DNA of 64,000 bases. Origin: Crotophaga sulcirostris. Its lineage: Eukaryota; Chordata; Aves; Cuculiformes; Crotophagidae. The notes under the pieces are model-generated. The model made no database searches and was not told where the DNA came from. It was given only the letters and a program-made list of their open reading frames with translations. The position numbers were made by a program, and so were the translations under genes. Location: NCBI GenBank assembly GCA_013397455.1, contig VYZB01000026.1:2966428-3030427 (forward strand), given 5' to 3'. Shown in pieces: positions 50,800 to 63,209 of the stretch. Position 1 is the first letter of the stretch; every line of letters starts with the position of its first letter.

Positions 50800-51715
50800 C
50801 AGAAGTTTTAAGGAAAGGAGGTGTAATTTATCTGAACTTCAACGCACCTTTGGCAGTTGTATATGCAAATTAAGTAAGTGGGCACAGAGAACACTACAGG
50901 AGAAAACTCTAATAGGTAGCAGTTCTTTATCAAACTAAAAGGCATTTTAACTGAGGTTACCAAAGAAGTTCAGCTTCCCTCTTCAGTAATGATTTGAATG
51001 ATGGAATAGAGATTATGTCACAAATTCACAAAATCCTTTAGAGGCCAGTTCTTCACAGAAAGTGATTGAATTGCCCAAAGTCAATAAGATGAAATTCAGT
51101 AAAAACAAATACGAAGAAGTTGGCAGGAGAAATCACATATGTAAAAACCATGACAAGAAACAACTGTGTAGGCAGTGCAAGAGTATAACAAATTCCACAG
51201 ATTACAAATTAATAGCCACGAGCAACGCAACGCTGCAGAAAGAGCTGTAAGATATTACAGACTCTGTTAGAAGCTGAGGAGGTAAAACACAGCAGTGTAT
51301 TACACTAATGACCTTGTTCTAGCAAGATCCAAAAATATAGTGTTGGGCACTATTGTTAAAGAAAAGCACAGACAAAACAAAGCAGTCTAGAACAGCATGA
51401 TGAAAAGAACAGGCATATAGTCTAGGACTGCCAGGACAGCTTCAGCTACAAAAGAGGTAGCTCGTGACAAACATGACAACTACTTCCATATAATTATCAT
51501 ATACTGACAAATCTATCTCATCAAGTACAGGAGGAGGAAGACAGAGCTAAATCTACAGTGGAAACAACGTAAGATAGATATCAGGAAGAGGTCTCTCTAT
51601 AGGATAGTGATACACTAGAACCAATTGCCTGTCAGGTTGTGGAATCCCCTTTACCAGAAGAATTTAAAATTGGTAAACACCTTCTAGCAATGCTTTGGGC
51701 ATGTTTGACGCTCTC
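50800..51715 (+). mobile_element. Ancient decayed CR1-type LINE, sense
   Basis: An old sense-strand copy recognised by scattered blocks in the right order. GTGTAATTTATCTGAACTTC (50,821) corresponds to the VIYLDF segment. CAGTAATGATTTGAATGATG (50,983) followed by GAATAGAGATTATG corresponds to FINDLDDGIE. ATAAGATGAAATTCAGTAAA (51,085) corresponds to RMKFNK. GATAGATATCAGGAAGAGG and GTTGTGGAATCCCCTTT (51,574-51,652) belong to the 3' region. All frames are interrupted. Its divergence resembles that of the copies at 16.2 and 33 kb. Confidence 0.68.
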
Positions 51716-51719
51716 TCTC

Positions 51720-54700
51720 CCAACATTTACACAACTGAAGGACAGCGAGACCTGCAGCTAATCCAGACTGTTTTACATGAAATGCACAGCCCAATTTGGA
51801 AAGCCTACTGCTGTAGTTTTGAGTCCCTGAGCTGGCAAAAAAAAGAGCCACACAACCACTCACTCACTCCTTCTCCTTCTAAGGAGGAGAACAGACAGAA
51901 ACAAAGACAAAACTTGTGGGACAGGGAGGGTCCAATTACCTTAGCTTTAAAATCAAGTGAGCAGGAAGTCTCATGTGGGATTTTTCTTGCACAGTCTATC
52001 ACATTCTGATTTACAACACAAGGACAACAAATTGTGCTTGGCAACACACAGACCTTGAAACTTTCCAGCTGCAGAAACAGATACAAGGAACAGACAACCT
52101 ACATGTTTCTAATGAGAATGGCACCCCCTAAATAGTTTAACTTTTTCAAGAGTTGCACACAGATTACAAAGAAAAATCCCAGTGCTCCAGGACAGGTTAG
52201 CTTATTTGGTGTGTAAGGTAAGCACTGTAATTTAATTGATTACAATTTACTGTACTATACCAAACATTAAGAAAAAAGAGGAAAGCTGCCAACAAAACTG
52301 AGGAGGTACTTTTTCCAGATCTCTGTTGGCTGAAAAAGCCAATCTTTTTTTTCCCCAATAAATGCTAGCCCTCATATAAACAGCATCACCAAGCAACATT
52401 CAGCAGTTCCCAATTCTGAACACAAAACAAAAAGCTCTGCCTGAAAGCACTTAACCAGTAGCCCCAGTAACACCAGCAGCAGCACACCGACAACTTCCCC
52501 TCACAGCCAAACCCACAGATAGAAATCTTGGATCAAAGAAAGGCAAAATAACACTGAAAACAAATTATTAAAATTGCTCTCAAGCCTCATCCATTCAAAT
52601 TTTTTGTGCATATTACCTAATCTCAAGGTTATGTCCATTTTCCTTAAGTATTTTCATTCCAGCTACAATTCCCTGGAGTAAAAAAGTCTCTGATAGGAGC
52701 CTGCAGGTTCTCCCATGTCAGACTAAGGGTACACTAGCATACACCTTGCAATTAAAAATAAAAAAAACCACTGAAGATACACATAATCTATGTAAATGAA
52801 GGCAGGAGGAGAGAAAAGGGACAGATTGGTGATATCAGTTGGCAGAAGCATTTAGAGTGTCAAAGGTACAGTTCAACACTGGATAGTGCTCACAGAAAAC
52901 CTCAGGCTGTTTCAGCCGCTGGCACATCAACACTTGACTTCAAGCATATTCATGAAGTCTGAAAACCATGACCTTCTTGACCAACCACTTCACAGTATGC
53001 GTGAGAGCTGTATCTACACTTGATAAAAAAAATAAAGTTACTACTCCTGGTCCCTAAACACTGTGTGCTAAAGAAAAAAAATCTGTCAGCTACGGTCTGT
53101 CTGAGGAAACTTTTATTATTAAAAATCATGGAAAATTAAATACCTAGTTAAAAGAAGTCCCTCCAATAATTAATACTTGACCCAATTTCTTCCAAAAGTT
53201 ACTAAAAAGAGAAACTGGACTTACTATACGAGATACATTTTTAAACAAATCACTAATTGTTCTTTCTAGAAGTATGGTCATAGTAATAAAGACCTAGTAC
53301 TAAGAGGTGCTTGCTTTCTCAAATGAATACTTTTAAATACAGTTTTTCAGTTTTACAAGCATTTTGTGATCTCTATACATAAAACCAAGTGCTTTGTAGA
53401 GCAGTCACAAATTTTTACACTTAAAACACATGACACAAAAAAAAGAACTATTTCACTTATTTTTTTAGACCTTAAAATAAGCCCTTCATCCACAGAAGAG
53501 CTTACTGCTGTCTCTGCTGACAGAGGCTGCACATACCCTTTGACCGTTATACACCCAGTTGAACAGTAGTATGGTAGTTGTAGTATCTTTTGTTATATCA
53601 CCTAACATTACCAGGGATGAAGGAAAACACTCCATCGGACTTTTGAGTACATAATCCATTCTTCAGATTTACCCCTACTTCAGACATGAGGAAGGATATT
53701 TTTGTGTCCAAAAGTCATTCTGTTTTTTTTCCCCGTACATAGTAATTGGCCTAATAAAACCAACTAGCTTTAACCATAAACCCACAGAGATACACAAACA
53801 GATCTATAATTATATATTGGTGCAAATCATAGAAATTTATCAACTCTTGTTTCTGGTTCCAAAATTTTATTTCGAGACACTTTTTTGCTCCAATAAAAAT
53901 GCTTTCTACAGCTCTTATCACTAATTTTATCTCTTAAACAAGCTCCCTTCTAATAAAAAAAAAATTAAAGTAACAGAAATAGACATGCAGATTAATGCAA
54001 TGGTCTTAGACTCCAAGATCAAGGAAATAAATGTGCATGGAATGCAACTTTTCTAACTGCACTTTAGGTTAATGTAAACAGTGTCCTCATCTTGAATTGC
54101 CTGTATAAAGTTGATATGCTTTTCTTTTCCAATAATAAATACCTGATTAAAAAGCAGAAAAATGGCTATAATTTTATAGTAGTTAAATGGGATGGAAATC
54201 ATAGAATCTTTCTGATTTCTAATTGACAAGATCCCTGAAGTCATACAAAAAGAAGTTATGTGAAGAAACATGCCACATTTCGTTATGTTCAGCACCTTAA
54301 AATTTGATCTGATGATGACTCTTACCAATGTAAGTAGTTACTTTCCATTATTATTTAATGTCCCAGGCAAGAAATTATCATAGTAAATAATTACGATGGA
54401 ATTAGTCACTATTGCTGACAAGGCAGTTCTTACATGTGACAGTCACATCTTCACCCATATGGCAATAAAAGTACAGAACTTCAGCCCTTAACCCATGACC
54501 TGGTAACAGTACCAGCTATACCACCAGAGCTGGCTGCTATAAACAGCTCTTATACTCTTGACAGGCCCCAGAAGGCAGCTGTAGCAGCCACTTACTACTA
54601 GATTATATCAATGAGTGTGGCAAGCAGTTTTCCTGAGTACTGAATTTGTTTCTGTTATTCCACTCTCCACCTCAGTTCTTTATTTACTGTTCCAAGTGAA

Positions 54701-55440
54701 TAAAAATCACTTGGGGAGGTTTTTATTGTGCCCCCACCACTTCTTCCCCCACCTCTCAGACTGAAGGTCTTTTTGGGCTGGCACAGTGGATTCTCCCGAG
54801 AGCCACACCAGCATAATTTTATTCTCACCAGGTACACAGTTAAAAAAACACAACCAAACAAACAAACAAATCCAAAACAGAAGAGGCAGCTACAAACAGC
54901 AATTCAATGTCCAGGTACATGACTTGCAAAAAAACGAAAGTTGCCAGTATCTTAACGCCTTCAGCTTATTCAAGAGAAGATGCAGAGGTGAATTAGGTAT
55001 CACTACAAGAGCCCGGATGAGTGAAGACAACAAAAAGAAAATAACAAATGATGGCTAGAAGAAATGATTAGATTGTTTTGTACACACTTGATGCACAATG
55101 TGGTGTGATTCACCAGCCAGTGTTAATCAGTATCCAACTGGATGACTATATGGTCTCCCGCGCATCAGCATTCATGAAGATTGTATTACTGATGTACGTC
55201 TTTAAAACAAATGCACTACTTATACTAAAACATGCATTTGTACACACCTCAGCAAAAGCTTCTGAATCTGTTCCTTTCATTTAAATTTCAGTATTGAATA
55301 AAATATGTACTTCAAGTCTGTCAAATGATTAACTAAGGCCTATGTGAAAATACAGTGGAGACTGAAGGGAAAATATACTCCCAAACCCACAGCAGCTCCA
55401 GCACTATTGCAGCCCTCCAGTTTTTTGATTCTCAGCCACT
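51720..55440. other. AT-rich non-coding stretch
   Basis: I see no gene or repeat family. A strong minus-strand acceptor near 51,885 is followed by GTGAGT only 15 bases later. At 54,472-54,535 a short stem-forming segment has a weak tRNA-like look but lacks proper A and B boxes. Confidence 0.45.
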
Positions 55441-55443
55441 CAC

Positions 55444-55481
55444 TCCTTTTTCCAAGGCCAGAGCTGCCTCGCAGACATCAC
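55444..55481 (-). CDS. Candidate small exon (38 nt)
   Basis: The minus strand has GTTTGGTCGGTCCTCTGAG before base 55481 and GTGAGT after base 55444. The frame entering at phase 1 and leaving at phase 0 reads DVCEAALALEKG. This phase matches the outgoing phase of 57,891-57,972 and the incoming phase of 49,460-49,539. The segment is GC-richer than its flanks. Short length limits confidence. Confidence 0.22.
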
Positions 55482-55489
55482 CTCAGAGG

Positions 55490-57885
55490 ACCGACCAAAC
55501 AGTTCCCTTAGCCAGGGTCAGGGTGTTTTGAACGACTAACCTCAGTATGTAGCCACAAAATCCTTAGATTTCACTCCCCTGTGAAGACAGAGTGAGCCAG
55601 CATGGAATGCAAAGCACTCCGAGTTTCCTCAAGCATGCAGAGGTCTGGAACAACTGATACACCAAGTCCAAGATCTGACACAGATTTAACAAAACACATA
55701 TGCACAATCAAATATTACTCTCAGTACTTGTTGGGTACAACTACGTACAAAGTTTGGCACTGTCTAGTTACTCTGAACTCATATGCTATCTCTCTTTCAT
55801 ACATTAATTGAAAAACTGTGATTGTGTTGCCATTGCTTACTAAAGAAGTCACACAGTTCCTGCACAGAAGCATCATTATTAAAGTTTTTAAAACAAAGAT
55901 ATGAAATATATTTTATGGTGAAAACATGTAATTTGGTTTTGTACAAAAGCATAACGACTTATGGAAAATGGTGGCTGTCCTTCACCAAGCTCAAATTTCT
56001 AGTGATCTCAAAAACAATATGTCAATTGAAAATCCTAAAATGGAATCATCTCTCTCTGGACATTTCAAGTTACGCAATGTTTTACCTTCTTTCTATAGTA
56101 AACCCTGTTAAATCAAAACCTTTAGAATACCTGATGTTCTTCTCTACTTGAAATCCACCGTGTTTGGGGAGAATTTTATCAACTATCAAAAGTACTGGCA
56201 AAAACTCTTGCCATAATCTTGGTCGTCCACATAACAGTTATTTTTCTAGTTGAAATTAGGTAACTTCTGAAGCAATGCAACATTGCTGCTGCTGTTTCAA
56301 GATTGACAGGTTTTATGAAAAATGTAGAAAACATTTTGTCAGATTACTGGGCATTTGGCCAATTTAACTACACTTCAGTTGTTACAGGCTCCTGATTTTT
56401 TTCTGTCAGCAAGCCTCAAGCAATCTCTAGACAGATAAGACCAAAAGAAACACTCGTGTTATTACACAACAGATAATGCAGATCCATGTTAAAGCACTGT
56501 TTGATCACAATTAAATGATCAGAATTGGCAAATGCAGAAGGTGACTGAGCCAAGATGGGGAGCACCTGCAAGTCTCAGAAGAGCATGAAAGAATAAAAGA
56601 GAAAATTAAACCCTTGATTTTCTAGTTCACAAATTCCATACATACACATGTAACTAAGCACTTTAGCACCCTTTATTTGTTTCCTCAAAAAACACTCAAG
56701 TCTCTTCCCTTGTTTTCTGTATTATCTTGACCACAGCAAACGTACGAAACACTGTAATAGAGGCATGAAACAACCTTTCTTAAAGCTCTTGACAAGAGTC
56801 CACCACTTTCAAGGATGCACAATGCCTGACAAACTGAAGTACAAAAAGTAATTGTCAAATGAAACAGCTTAACCTTACTATTATGACTTCCTGAAAGAGC
56901 AGAGAGGAGCTATTTTACAGTGTATCATGTTGGAAGAGCAGGTACAGGCTCGCTTCTGAAACTAATCAACCCTTTGACACCCAGCTTGCAGGCCGCTCCA
57001 ACACCAGACAATGGGGACACACCTCCACTCCTATTCCATACCTTCAGGTACTCCCAGGTCTCCAAGTCATGTCCCAGTCCATAAACCACAAACTTTCAAT
57101 TATCAGCTGTAAAAACATTCTGTTAGGCTGCCAAACAGACACCTTTTCATTTCAAATAGTATCTAACTAGGGAAAAATAGCACACACAAATATATATACA
57201 TACATAGAAAGTAAGTACAATACCTTAAGGCTACAGTAACATCATATTATTTGGGAGGATCGCTATTTCCTGAATTAAAAAAATACTTATCTGACTTAGT
57301 AATAATTACAAGAGGAAGAAAAGAGCAGGATTAAAATCAAACAAATATATCACTCAAATGGGAAACTACCTTCCTGAAACAAAATACTCAGAATCAATCA
57401 CAACAAATATTCTAAAGATACTGACTTTTAAAAAAATCAAGTGTTTTATTTTTTTCCATACTGTAAGGGGCACTTAAATTAAGCACATTTCTTTTTTTTC
57501 CTCATGCATCTGGTTGGTTGACACTATGCACTCAGTGGCTCAACACAGAGACGTGTGTATGTGCCATGAGCGTAACATACAATTTAAAGGGGACACAGAA
57601 TTGAAAGACATCATGTTCCCCTAAAGACAGCTCATTTTTAATTTATTATCACTCAGTAGCAGGACTAAAATCAAACGCCCCAGAATTAACTGCAGTCAAT
57701 GAACATGGTTCCACTGACCACCAAGACACCGAAGACACTGCATCAGAATCAGCAGGGAGGTGGGGTTAGGTGTGTAAGCATCATCTTTGTGTTCTGAAAA
57801 CAACATTTAGATGTATTTTATTCAACATAAGTGAAATGGTGCTCGCACACCCTGTTTGAACTACCAAGCACCCTTCTCCTAAAAC
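55490..57885. other. AT-rich non-coding stretch
   Basis: Nothing is recognised. The plus-strand reading frame at 55,822-56,151 has random-looking composition. A short TA/CA microsatellite lies near 57,190-57,205. Confidence 0.5.
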
Positions 57886-57890
57886 TGTAC

Positions 57891-57972
57891 CTTGATACAT
57901 GGCAACAGGACATTCAAACATTAACAGAAACACTGTCAAATGAATTACTTTTGAAAGGTTACACTTGGACTT
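57891..57972 (-). CDS. Candidate internal exon (82 nt), hydrophobic peptide
   Basis: A strong minus-strand acceptor (TTTTTCCTTTGTTGTTCAG) precedes base 57972. CAAG followed by GTACAG after base 57891 is an acceptable but not ideal donor. The frame enters at phase 0, leaves at phase 1 and reads KSKCNLSKVIHLTVFLLMFE, then CPVAMYQ. The hydrophobic centre could be a membrane or buried helix. It joins in phase with 55,444-55,481. The reading frame also continues past the donor to 57,781, so the exon end is uncertain. Confidence 0.3.
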
Positions 57973-57999
57973 CTGAACAACAAAGGAAAAATTAGCAGC

Positions 58000-59190
58000 T
58001 TCCATGATGATACCCTATAAGAGAAGATTTTTGGTATGAGAAATGGTAAATTCTCAGTTTACACACCACAAGAAACGTATTAAATGTGACACTGCTGCAT
58101 TTTCAGTGCATTTCCCATTTCCTAACATAGCTCACCTTTAAGCCTCCCAACCATGACTTTAATATACAGACAGTTGGAGGTTCGGGGGCTTTTTTGGTTT
58201 TCTGGATTTGCTTTGGTTTTGGAGGCCTCTTGAGAAAATCAGCACACACTCAGCAGGGCAAGCCTCGCTACATAAGGCCTGCCTGGGTAGACATGAACTT
58301 TTTGTTCATGTCTGTGTCATGTCAATGACTTTTGAAACCTGATTTTCATTATTATGTTTTAAAAGAGAAGCTAACAGCCATTCATCAGATTTTATAATTC
58401 ATTTCTAATTACCAGGGAATATTTGCTGTTATGTTGATTGCATTTTTCTAATAGTCACAAAGAAAGTTGCCACAAAGAAAATTTCTCTGTAGGTTTTTGA
58501 CAAAAATTCAACTAATGAAAACTCTTCATATGAAAAAACAAGATCAAAGAGAAATTCTCTACCTTAAAAGGTTTCCTATTGCTTGTGAACTAGAAAGCTT
58601 TCTTAGACAGAGATTTTCAAAGCAAGGAATCTAGAAAATTCTCCATAAAATAAATCCAAAAACATTTATCAGTCAGTAAAAGCATAGGTCAGGCTCTGTT
58701 TAAATACCCAGTCTGTCTCTGAGAACCAGGAGTAAGACACAAATGCAGTAAGGCAGGACACAAGAACAATTCAATGCCTTCCTGCTGGGAGAGTGATTAG
58801 GCACAAAGCAGAGTCACTCGGTCACATGTAATCCTTCACGGTGCTCAGGCACCCGGAAACTGAAATAATTGAAGTCTCTCTTCCTCTCAGATATAAACAG
58901 TCTCTAACTTGTACAAAGCTAATTGTGCTAAAGACTTGTGCAGGAATCTGTGACATTTGATCGAATTCTTCAGATATCTCTTAACAAAACAAAATAAAAC
59001 TCCTTCCCCTTCCCAAAAAAAAGGTGTTCTGAAACTATGGAAAGAAGCAAAAGTTAGATAATTACGTTCTTAACCCATACCACACCAAAAATATCGTGTA
59101 TAAAGAGAATTAATATAGTTAATGTTTTAATAGGCAATGCCCTTGAGACAAACAGGCTTCACGAGACTGAAAATTTAGAGGCATATATAT
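58000..59190. other. Non-coding stretch
   Basis: No recognised element. A 21-base minus-strand segment between a moderate acceptor and GTGAGC at 58,136-58,156 is too small to support. Confidence 0.5.
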
Positions 59191-59194
59191 ATAA

Positions 59195-59630
59195 GGACAT
59201 GCAAGAGAGAGTCCAGCAAAGGACCACAAAGATGATCAAGGGCTCAGAGGAGAGGCTGGGCCTTTTATTCCAGAGAAGACAAGACAGACCCAGGAAATGA
59301 TTTTAGCAAAGTGTATAAATAAATTTCTGGTTGTGAGAATTAAGAAGACTGAGCTGGACTCTTCCCGGTGGTACCCAGCAAGAGGAAAGGAGGCAAGGGG
59401 CATGACTGGAAATAAGAAATTATGTTTAAACCTGAGAAATAACTTCTCGATTGTGAAAGCAGTCAGGCATTGGGACAGGTTACCCAGTGAAGCCTCCATC
59501 TTTGGACATCCTCAAAAGTCAACTGGACAAAGCCCTGAGCAACCTGTTCCAGTGAACTCTGCTTTAAGAAGGAAGGTTGGACTGGCTGTTGTCCAGAGGT
59601 GCGTTCCAACCTCAACTCTTCCGTAAGCTG
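59195..59630 (+). mobile_element. CR1 LINE 3' portion, diverged
   Basis: A sense-oriented CR1 3' piece. It starts in the end of ORF2 (GAGTCCAGCAAAGGACCACA, then AAGATGATCAAGGGCTCAGA), followed by ACTCTTCCCGGTGGTACCCA and the 3' untranslated blocks GGACAGGTTACCCAGTGAAG and AAGGTTGGACTGGCTGTTGT. It ends near GCGTTCCAACCTCAACTCTT, where the normal terminal octamers are lost or mutated. Small deletions remove the region between GAGGAGAGGCTGGGCC and the following block. Divergence is intermediate between the young and ancient copies. Confidence 0.85.
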
Positions 59631-59639
59631 GTGAAGTAC

Positions 59640-62600
59640 TAGATCTTCAAATAGCCTGGCAACCAGCATCTGCATAGAAACTCTGTAGAACTACACTGTA
59701 CTGAACTACATTAGGAAAAGAAGCATTTTTCCCCATGATTATTAAAAAGATACATCTGTTTGCCTGTGATTTTTCTAAATTGATGATAACTTAACACAAA
59801 TTAGAAAGAAAAATATCCAATTGCTTGGAACAAAGAACACCACATAACATAACAAAGCTACATTATGCCCTTAACGCAATAATAAATAGCTTAGAATAGT
59901 GCCAAAGTAATAAAACTGCAATTCAATCAAGTAGATGCTGCAGTAAAATTTAGGATGCAAACAGATTTGAAAAGCTCATTTGCAGTCCCGAACAATAACT
60001 TGATATTGTGACCACTTGCATTCATTGCTTCTTTTACGAATGCACATATTCCCAGAAAATTCCAAGAAGTAAAAAATCTTCATGGTTTTCTTATCAGCAT
60101 GATTTCAGCTGTAAATTTACTGTACTTGAAATGATCAGTTCTAGACAACTGTAACTTTTCTCTAGTGTTGTTTTCATCATCCTCAAGTTATACAAAGGTG
60201 TTCCTCATCCAGTGTCAACTAGTGTAGATTTTTATCAGTCAATATTATTCTCTCAAACACTTGAAGTTGAAATTTTCTTTCATACAAATATGTTCTTGCT
60301 AGCTTTCTCCCATTAGCTGAAGGGATTCTCATTTCTTAATCCTAGAAACCAAAGCAGCCCTACGACTAGTTTCCCCTTTCTGACCACATTAGTTTGCATG
60401 CTAGTCTGTTTCCAACAAGGACACCACATTTATAACCACTAACTCTGGGCAATTAACAAATCCACACAAAATAAAATATTCCTATGCTTTAGAGTTTAAT
60501 TTCCTAAACAAATGAGAGTTCTTTGTGAATCACCTAAACCTCTCAAACTTACAGCCTAGTTTCAACCAAATTCAGTGAAACTACACACTTCAAAGAGAAT
60601 CACATTCCTTTAAGTCATTGAAATGGGCATCTGGGTTGTACAGAGAGGTCAAAATCCGTGCCACCAGCACCAGAAGAACTTTCTGACTACACGTGGAAGT
60701 CACCTCCTTCCTTTTGTCTGCTATTTTTCAATAAAATTGCTGAAAATAGTTCCAGTTAACATATGTGTTTTATACATGCAGTTTAGACTTGAGGAAAAAA
60801 CAGATAAAATAACATTACTTTATGCCAAATAATACCCTATATAACACATGATGCTTCTGAGTACAACACCAAACCGACACTCACACTCTCAAGAAATTCT
60901 AAATGATATGAAAAGAACACTAGCATTTGTTCGACATGCAACTCACACATCCTAAATTGTGCCAGGAGTAGCTTTAAAATATATAGTCTACGAAAAGTAA
61001 TCTTTTCCATGTTTCTTTAAAAGTACCATGTTATGTCAGAGCAAAATACTTCTGAAATACCTGAAACAGGCCTGTTTAATTGAATTTGAACCCTCAAAAT
61101 GCTACAATGCTACACAGGGCTTTGTTCTCGCTGTTTTAAACATACATTCACTTCAGAACTACAAACAACTCGCAAAATTACTATCATTTTCAATTTTCAG
61201 GTATTTATACACATGCACATAATATTATATTTATTGCTAATATACATCACAGGGTTCAGCGTATCTATCGGCATCACATACAAGAGTTTGATATTATACC
61301 ACTGGATCGAATTAAACCAGATTTAAAAATCTACACTTCACATCTACATTTAAAGTCTAAGATTGTCTAAGATTGGATCACTGTAATACTACCGCAAGCT
61401 GATGAGTTCTTTATGACACCTACACCTTTTGCTGAGCAGGTTCACTTATCATTGGGCTGTGCTCTCAGTTCAGGCTGAATCTTCATGAATTATTTCAGAT
61501 AACAACAACAATTTATATAGTCACCACTCCTCCACTCTGGCACCTCTTTTGCTGATTACTGCCAAGGTGCACAGAAAAACAAATCATAGACGTGATCCAT
61601 CTGAAAGTAACTATTTTCCCTTCCCAAGGACTGAAAGGCACCTTGGGTTCGCATCTACCCAAATCAACTTAAGCCACACTGAGATCAAATTGGAGCATGT
61701 TACACACTGCAAACTCCTAACAACACAATCAATTCAACAAGCATGATTTGAACCTCCCATCTTCATAACTTTGATGAATAAATGTGAAGCAGTTGTGAAC
61801 TGTTCAAATTAGGATGCATTGAAAATGCAGAATTAGAAATAGACTTGAAATACAATGTTGCAAATGAAAACTACAAAAACACTCACATCTCTAAATATCA
61901 AATCCATATGTAAGCTGAAATTTACATCTGTTTACTTATCCCACAAGAGCATTACAAATGTAGTAAATACTAAAATAACAATAAATTTTCTTAGTAGTCC
62001 ATGCGGATGTCTCATATTAGACTTATGATCAGAACTCCTTAGTTCATTTTATGGATATCATCCAAGATTTCATCTCCACCATGAGGATTTCTGCTTGCCT
62101 CTTTTTCTTCCAGACCTCATAATCACTGAGGAATTACAAGGTTTTATATTAGCTTATTATCCAAAAAGGGACTGCAAGAGATATTAGTCTTTAAAAGTTT
62201 ACAGGTGTTGAAATAATTTCATTGCTGCAAAGCACATGTATTAAAATAATATTCCAAGTATAATATTCTGCACAAGGCAGCCTCATGAAAGCTACTGTAT
62301 CCAGTAATCATCCATACTAGTGAAAATTAAAAAATTAAAATGAGACTTACTGTAATTTAGATACAACAAATACTCATTTTTCAGCCTCAAAAAATCCCTG
62401 CTCCACATGCCTGACCCCCTAACCATTCTCTCTGTTCTGTTGGTGAAACTGCAGGCAGGGGAGGAAGGAGCTGAAGAAGCCAACTTTTATTTAGGTAAAT
62501 TAATTGTTGCTGTGGAAATTAATTAAAAGCTGATTTTCTAAAATAGCTGCATAATCCATTGATGTAGCTGTAGACAGCAACCACTTGCAATACCACGGAG

Positions 62601-63140
62601 TTGCAGCCCAAAAATTATCTACTGAAAACATGAAAAAGTTATTACAGGGAGATCAGATGCATTTATAACTGCCCATACAATCAATCATGCAGCTAAATGT
62701 AATGACTTCTTGATATTGTTGGACTGTCAACGGTCAGCACACAGATGTTTCAAATCTCTGGACACATTTCAGGAACCTACCCAGAGATTTTAAGTTTCTT
62801 CTAGCACCACCTCACAGTTCTCAAATTCTTCCAAAACTGGACAAAACAAAGCCATGCATCTAAAACCTTAGCAAAATCAGTGTTTTTGTCAAGAAGTAGT
62901 AACCCAAGTTACTCTTTCTCCTAATGATCTCTTTTACCTTTTAAGCAAGGTATTTTTCATGAAGTGGACAATTGTCCTATGCAAATAGCTTATTTTTGTC
63001 AGCTACAGACACCTTTGAAAGAAACCAAGATTCAGAAAACAGAAACATTTTTCTACTCTTTACTATAAAATGCAGAGATCCATTAGAACTGAATTTTTAC
63101 AGTTACAAGTACAAAGGCAAGTGAGGTCATATCTTGCAGA
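59640..63140. other. AT-rich non-coding stretch
   Basis: No gene or repeat family is recognised except the weak candidate exon at 62,351-62,448. Confidence 0.5.
62351..62448 (-). CDS. Weak candidate exon (98 nt)
   Basis: On the minus strand a very strong pyrimidine tract, CCTTCCTCCCCTGCCTGCAG, precedes base 62448 and GTAAGT follows base 62351. The frame entering at phase 2 and leaving at phase 1 includes an ATG in a fair start context and reads MWSRDFLRLKNEYLLYLNY at its end. It could be an early coding exon. Its outgoing phase does not match the exon candidate at 57,972, so a linking exon would be needed. Confidence 0.22.
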
Positions 63141-63205
63141 TATAGGTTGGACTTGATGATCTCAGAGGTCCCTTCCAACCTGGTAATACTGTGTGTGTGT
63201 GATAC
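63141..63205 (+). mobile_element. CR1 LINE 3' tail fragment
   Basis: ATAGGTTGGACTTGATGATC, then GGTCCCTTCCAACCTGGTAA, then TACTGTGTGTGTGTGATAC. This is the same CR1 tail type as at 11.7 kb, but the ACTGTGAT octamer has turned into a short TG repeat. Only about 65 bases remain. Confidence 0.85.
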
Positions 63206-63209
63206 ACTA

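Noticed and set aside
54472..54535. tRNA-like or MIR-like segment on the minus strand
   Set aside because: There is a short stem, but the A and B boxes do not fit and no acceptor stem forms.
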